Assembly (NCBI RefSeq): GCF_002177135.1
Contig: NZ_MWPH01000002.1
Coordinates: forward strand, 1,054,001-1,118,000
DNA length: 64,000 bases
Reading direction: 5' to 3'
Source of the DNA: Natronolimnobius baerhuensis
GTDB lineage: Archaea; Halobacteriota; Halobacteria; Halobacteriales; Natrialbaceae
In this document: positions 62,031-64,000 of the stretch, one piece after another
How positions within the stretch are numbered: position 1 is the stretch's first letter
Layout: every line of letters starts with the position of its first letter
Notes under the pieces: model-generated
Seen by the model: only the letters and a program-made list of their open reading frames with translations
Told to the model about the DNA's origin: nothing
Database searches by the model: none
Position numbers and translations under genes: made by a program

Positions 62031-63272
62031 CTAGAGCGGGTCTCGCAACGCCCACACGTCCGCAGTCGGCTCGAGTCGGTGTGGCTCCGCCCCGCGCTCG
62101 GTCAGGATTCCCGTATGGTACAACATTGCCTTCAACTGGAAGACGGTCGGTGAGTGATAGACCGATCCGTCCTCGAGCGCTTCACGTCGAAGCTCTCCGT
62201 TCTCAGTAAGGACTCGACGGCGAGCATCGTCGGTCCCGCGGATGAACAACTCGACCGCCAGCGTCGGTTGGACTGTATGGAGGTGCACCACGAGATCAAC
62301 GAGCGACGGCTCGGGCTGCCAGTCGTCGTGCATCGTCTGGAGTTCCGTGACGAGCCACTCCGTCGCCGGGTATGCGAAGACGACCCGACGAGCGAGCTGT
62401 CCCCACGCGGGCGCGAGATCGATGAACCGCTTTCGGGAGCGATACCAGTCTTCGAACGCCTCGAGGGCGGCCTCGACAGACCCGTAGCGGCTCTTTCCAA
62501 AGCGGACCACCTCCGCGCCGAGGGAGGTGAGTTCGACGCGCGGGCCGTCCTCAATCAAGCCAAGAAACGCCGCTCCCTGTCGGGCGTCGTCGACCGCGCC
62601 GACGACCTTGTACGCCGACAGGAGTTCGGCGGTGTCGCCATCCGCGTAGTGTGCCAGCGGATAGCCCAGATAGTTCTTCGGATGGTTCAGTCCGAAGGAT
62701 TTGTCCGCAACACCCTGTGCACCGGCCTGAAACCGCAGCGCCGTCGCCTCGCTCGAAGTACGGTTCCCAACAACGCGGGCCGGCTCGAGAACGGCAACCT
62801 CCCCATCCAAATCGACACCCAGAACGCCGACGTTGAGTTCGCGTGCGAGCGTTCGGTCGGTTTCGGAGATTGCTTCCGACGGGGCGGCAACGTAGGCTGC
62901 GTTGGCTTCGTGAAGTCGGTCATAGGCTTGAACAATCCCCCGTTCCGTATCAACGCCAGCGCTCGTCACCCCTTTCGCCTCGATGGCGACCAGCGGTGAC
63001 TCGTCCCCGACGCGTTCGACCGCGAGTAATTCGGACTCGAGTGGTGAGACGCCGACGAGGTCGGGAAAGCCACCGCCGATCTCGACGTGGTTAAACGGCG
63101 CGAGGCAATCCCGAACAGCAGGCTCAATTGGCTGGCCGGGACGCCATTCGTCCTGTGAGAACTGCGTATCGGCGACGACGTACGACGACGGCTCGCTGTC
63201 GTCCGGAAAGAGCCGTCGCTTGGTGTGAGCCAACACCTGTGGTTCCGACAGCGGCCGGGCCGCGCTGCTCAT
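62031..63272 (-). CDS. predicted PD-(D/E)XK nuclease next to the origin
   Basis: The product is 413 residues from the ATG of MSSAARPLSE. The segment GGGFPDLVGVSPLESELL, followed by SPLVAIEAKGVTSAGVD, fits the D-x(n)-ExK signature of PD-(D/E)XK nucleases. Next comes AYDRLHEANAAYVAAPSE, as in restriction-like proteins. The C-terminal half (about 200-413) is helical with a possible winged helix (FLGLIEDGPRVELTSLGAE). It faces the origin boxes. A role in DNA repair or at the origin is only inferred from position. Confidence 0.65.
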   Translation of the reverse strand: MSSAARPLSEPQVLAHTKRRLFPDDSEPSSYVVADTQFSQDEWRPGQPIEPAVRDCLAPFNHVEIGGGFPDLVGVSPLESELLAVERVGDESPLVAIEAKGVTSAGVDTERGIVQAYDRLHEANAAYVAAPSEAISETDRTLARELNVGVLGVDLDGEVAVLEPARVVGNRTSSEATALRFQAGAQGVADKSFGLNHPKNYLGYPLAHYADGDTAELLSAYKVVGAVDDARQGAAFLGLIEDGPRVELTSLGAEVVRFGKSRYGSVEAALEAFEDWYRSRKRFIDLAPAWGQLARRVVFAYPATEWLVTELQTMHDDWQPEPSLVDLVVHLHTVQPTLAVELFIRGTDDARRRVLTENGELRREALEDGSVYHSPTVFQLKAMLYHTGILTERGAEPHRLEPTADVWALRDPL

Positions 63273-63371
63273 GGAACTGGAATGGCCGAGCTCGGCCAAT
63301 AATGTTCCGGCACGCAAGAGAGTCAGCCTGCTCGAGACCAAACGTTTGTATCTCGACCACGTACGACACCT

Positions 63372-63773
63372 ATGAGCGACACCGATACGGTACTCGTCTT
63401 CGACGACGACTGTGGCTTCTGTACGTGGTGGGCCGAGTACGTCGATGCCCGCTCGTCGATCCAACTCGTCGGCTTCTCCGAACTCTCTCCCGAGTTGCGC
63501 GAGCGCCTGCCGGAACACTACGAGGCCTGTTCGCATCTCGTGACCGACGACGAGGTCTACTCCTGTGGCCGCTCTATCGAGGAGGCTATCGCTCGTGTCG
63601 ATGACCACGGGCCGATCCGCAACTCGGTCGACTTCTTCCGAAACTTCGAAGACTACGAACGACTGCGTGAAACCGGCTACCGCTGGGTTGCAGACAACCG
63701 AGACAAGTGGGGCCAGGTCATGTCGAAGACCCCGCCCGTGCGCCGAGAGTCCGAATCCGAATCAGATCGGTGA
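63372..63773 (+). CDS. DCC-family (DUF393) thiol-disulfide oxidoreductase-like protein
   Basis: The product is 133 residues. The N-terminal DDDCGFCTWW (CxxC) is the signature of the DCC1/DUF393 family, a thioredoxin-like fold. A later Cys-containing segment (EVYSCGRSIEEAIA) matches the family. It may reduce or form disulfides in the cytoplasm; the partner is unknown. The C terminus is acidic. It is divergent from the nuclease gene with 99 bases between. Confidence 0.85.
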   Translation: MSDTDTVLVFDDDCGFCTWWAEYVDARSSIQLVGFSELSPELRERLPEHYEACSHLVTDDEVYSCGRSIEEAIARVDDHGPIRNSVDFFRNFEDYERLRETGYRWVADNRDKWGQVMSKTPPVRRESESESDR

Positions 63774-63830
63774 ATCCCCTGCCAGCCCGCTCGAGTCAGC
63801 CCCGACGACCGACACACAGTGTTGCAGATA

Positions 63831-64000
63831 CTACCGGAGCCGAACGGCAGTCCCGTAGGCCATCACTTCGGAGCCCCCATCGGTGATCTGTGAGGTCTCG
63901 AGGCGGACGTTGACGACGGCGTCTGCGCCCAGTCGCTCGGCGTCTTCTTCCATGCGCATCACAGCTTCGTCGCGGGCTTTCGAGAGCAGATCGGAGTAGG
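63831..64000 (-). CDS. YbjQ/UPF0145-family protein, 3' part
   Basis: The last 55 codons are readable on the minus strand: YSDLLSKARDEAVMRMEEDA, ERLGADAVVNVRLETSQI and EVMAYGTAVRLR, then TAG. This is the C-terminal half of the YbjQ family (about 105 residues), a pentameric fold of unknown function sometimes called heavy-metal-binding. The 5' half lies beyond the window. Confidence 0.85.
   Translation of the reverse strand, partial: YSDLLSKARDEAVMRMEEDAERLGADAVVNVRLETSQITDGGSEVMAYGTAVRLR

Overview
The window is chromosomal DNA from a halophilic archaeon (Halobacteria, most likely family Natrialbaceae; the family is an inference). The support is high GC, strongly acidic proteins with GTC/GAC/CTC/GAG codon preference, many CTCGAG sites, Tat-type secreted proteins, archaeal TATA promoters with short leaders, archaellum genes and an Orc1/Cdc6 protein.

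About 1-35 kb is a motility island. From the left come the end of a CheW-like protein, a soluble PAS-type transducer, an acidic CheW fusion coupled to a ParA ATPase, then cheB-cheA, a small unknown gene, cheY and a two-domain cheC. The archaellum motor genes follow on the minus strand: cheF, arlI, arlH and a very large arlC/E-type gene; then arlJ, arlD/E-type, arlG and arlF, with a 46-residue membrane peptide after arlJ. Next are a short archaellin and four tandem long archaellins. Each long archaellin gene has its own promoter region carrying a 16-bp motif repeated about every 29 bp. The island closes with a small zinc protein, a toxin-antitoxin pair whose toxin has an in-frame stop, a second cheF coupled to a HEAT-repeat protein, a Tat lipoprotein, a 917-residue surface protein of mixed base composition, a small zinc protein and a PadR-type regulator.

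About 35-45 kb holds mostly housekeeping or unlinked genes: ribosomal protein S6e, a TetR-type regulator coupled to a degenerate prenyl-synthase-like protein, a beta-CASP nuclease, a HemG-like flavodoxin, a membrane-anchored Mrr-type nuclease, a sarcosine-oxidase-like enzyme and an LLM-family oxidoreductase.

About 45-52 kb is a secretion module: a DUF5305-type membrane protein coupled to a Sec11-type signal peptidase, two or three related Tat/SipW-like secreted proteins, and a membrane-bound winged-helix regulator behind a promoter region with inverted TTGAC repeats. The layout resembles SipW-TasA of Bacillus and the archaeal bundling-pilus systems. I regard this and the archaellin promoter arrays as the best candidates for new biology.

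About 52-64 kb contains a second LLM oxidoreductase, an M42 peptidase, aconitase, a dCTP deaminase/dUTPase, membrane proteins, 6-phosphogluconate dehydrogenase and an orc1/cdc6 gene flanked by seven copies of TTCACNTGNAANNGTGGTGT, which marks a probable replication origin. Beyond it lie a predicted PD-(D/E)XK nuclease, a DCC-family thiol oxidoreductase and a truncated YbjQ-family gene. No tRNA, rRNA, CRISPR array or complete insertion sequence was seen; two copies of a 73-80 bp palindromic MITE-like element are present.
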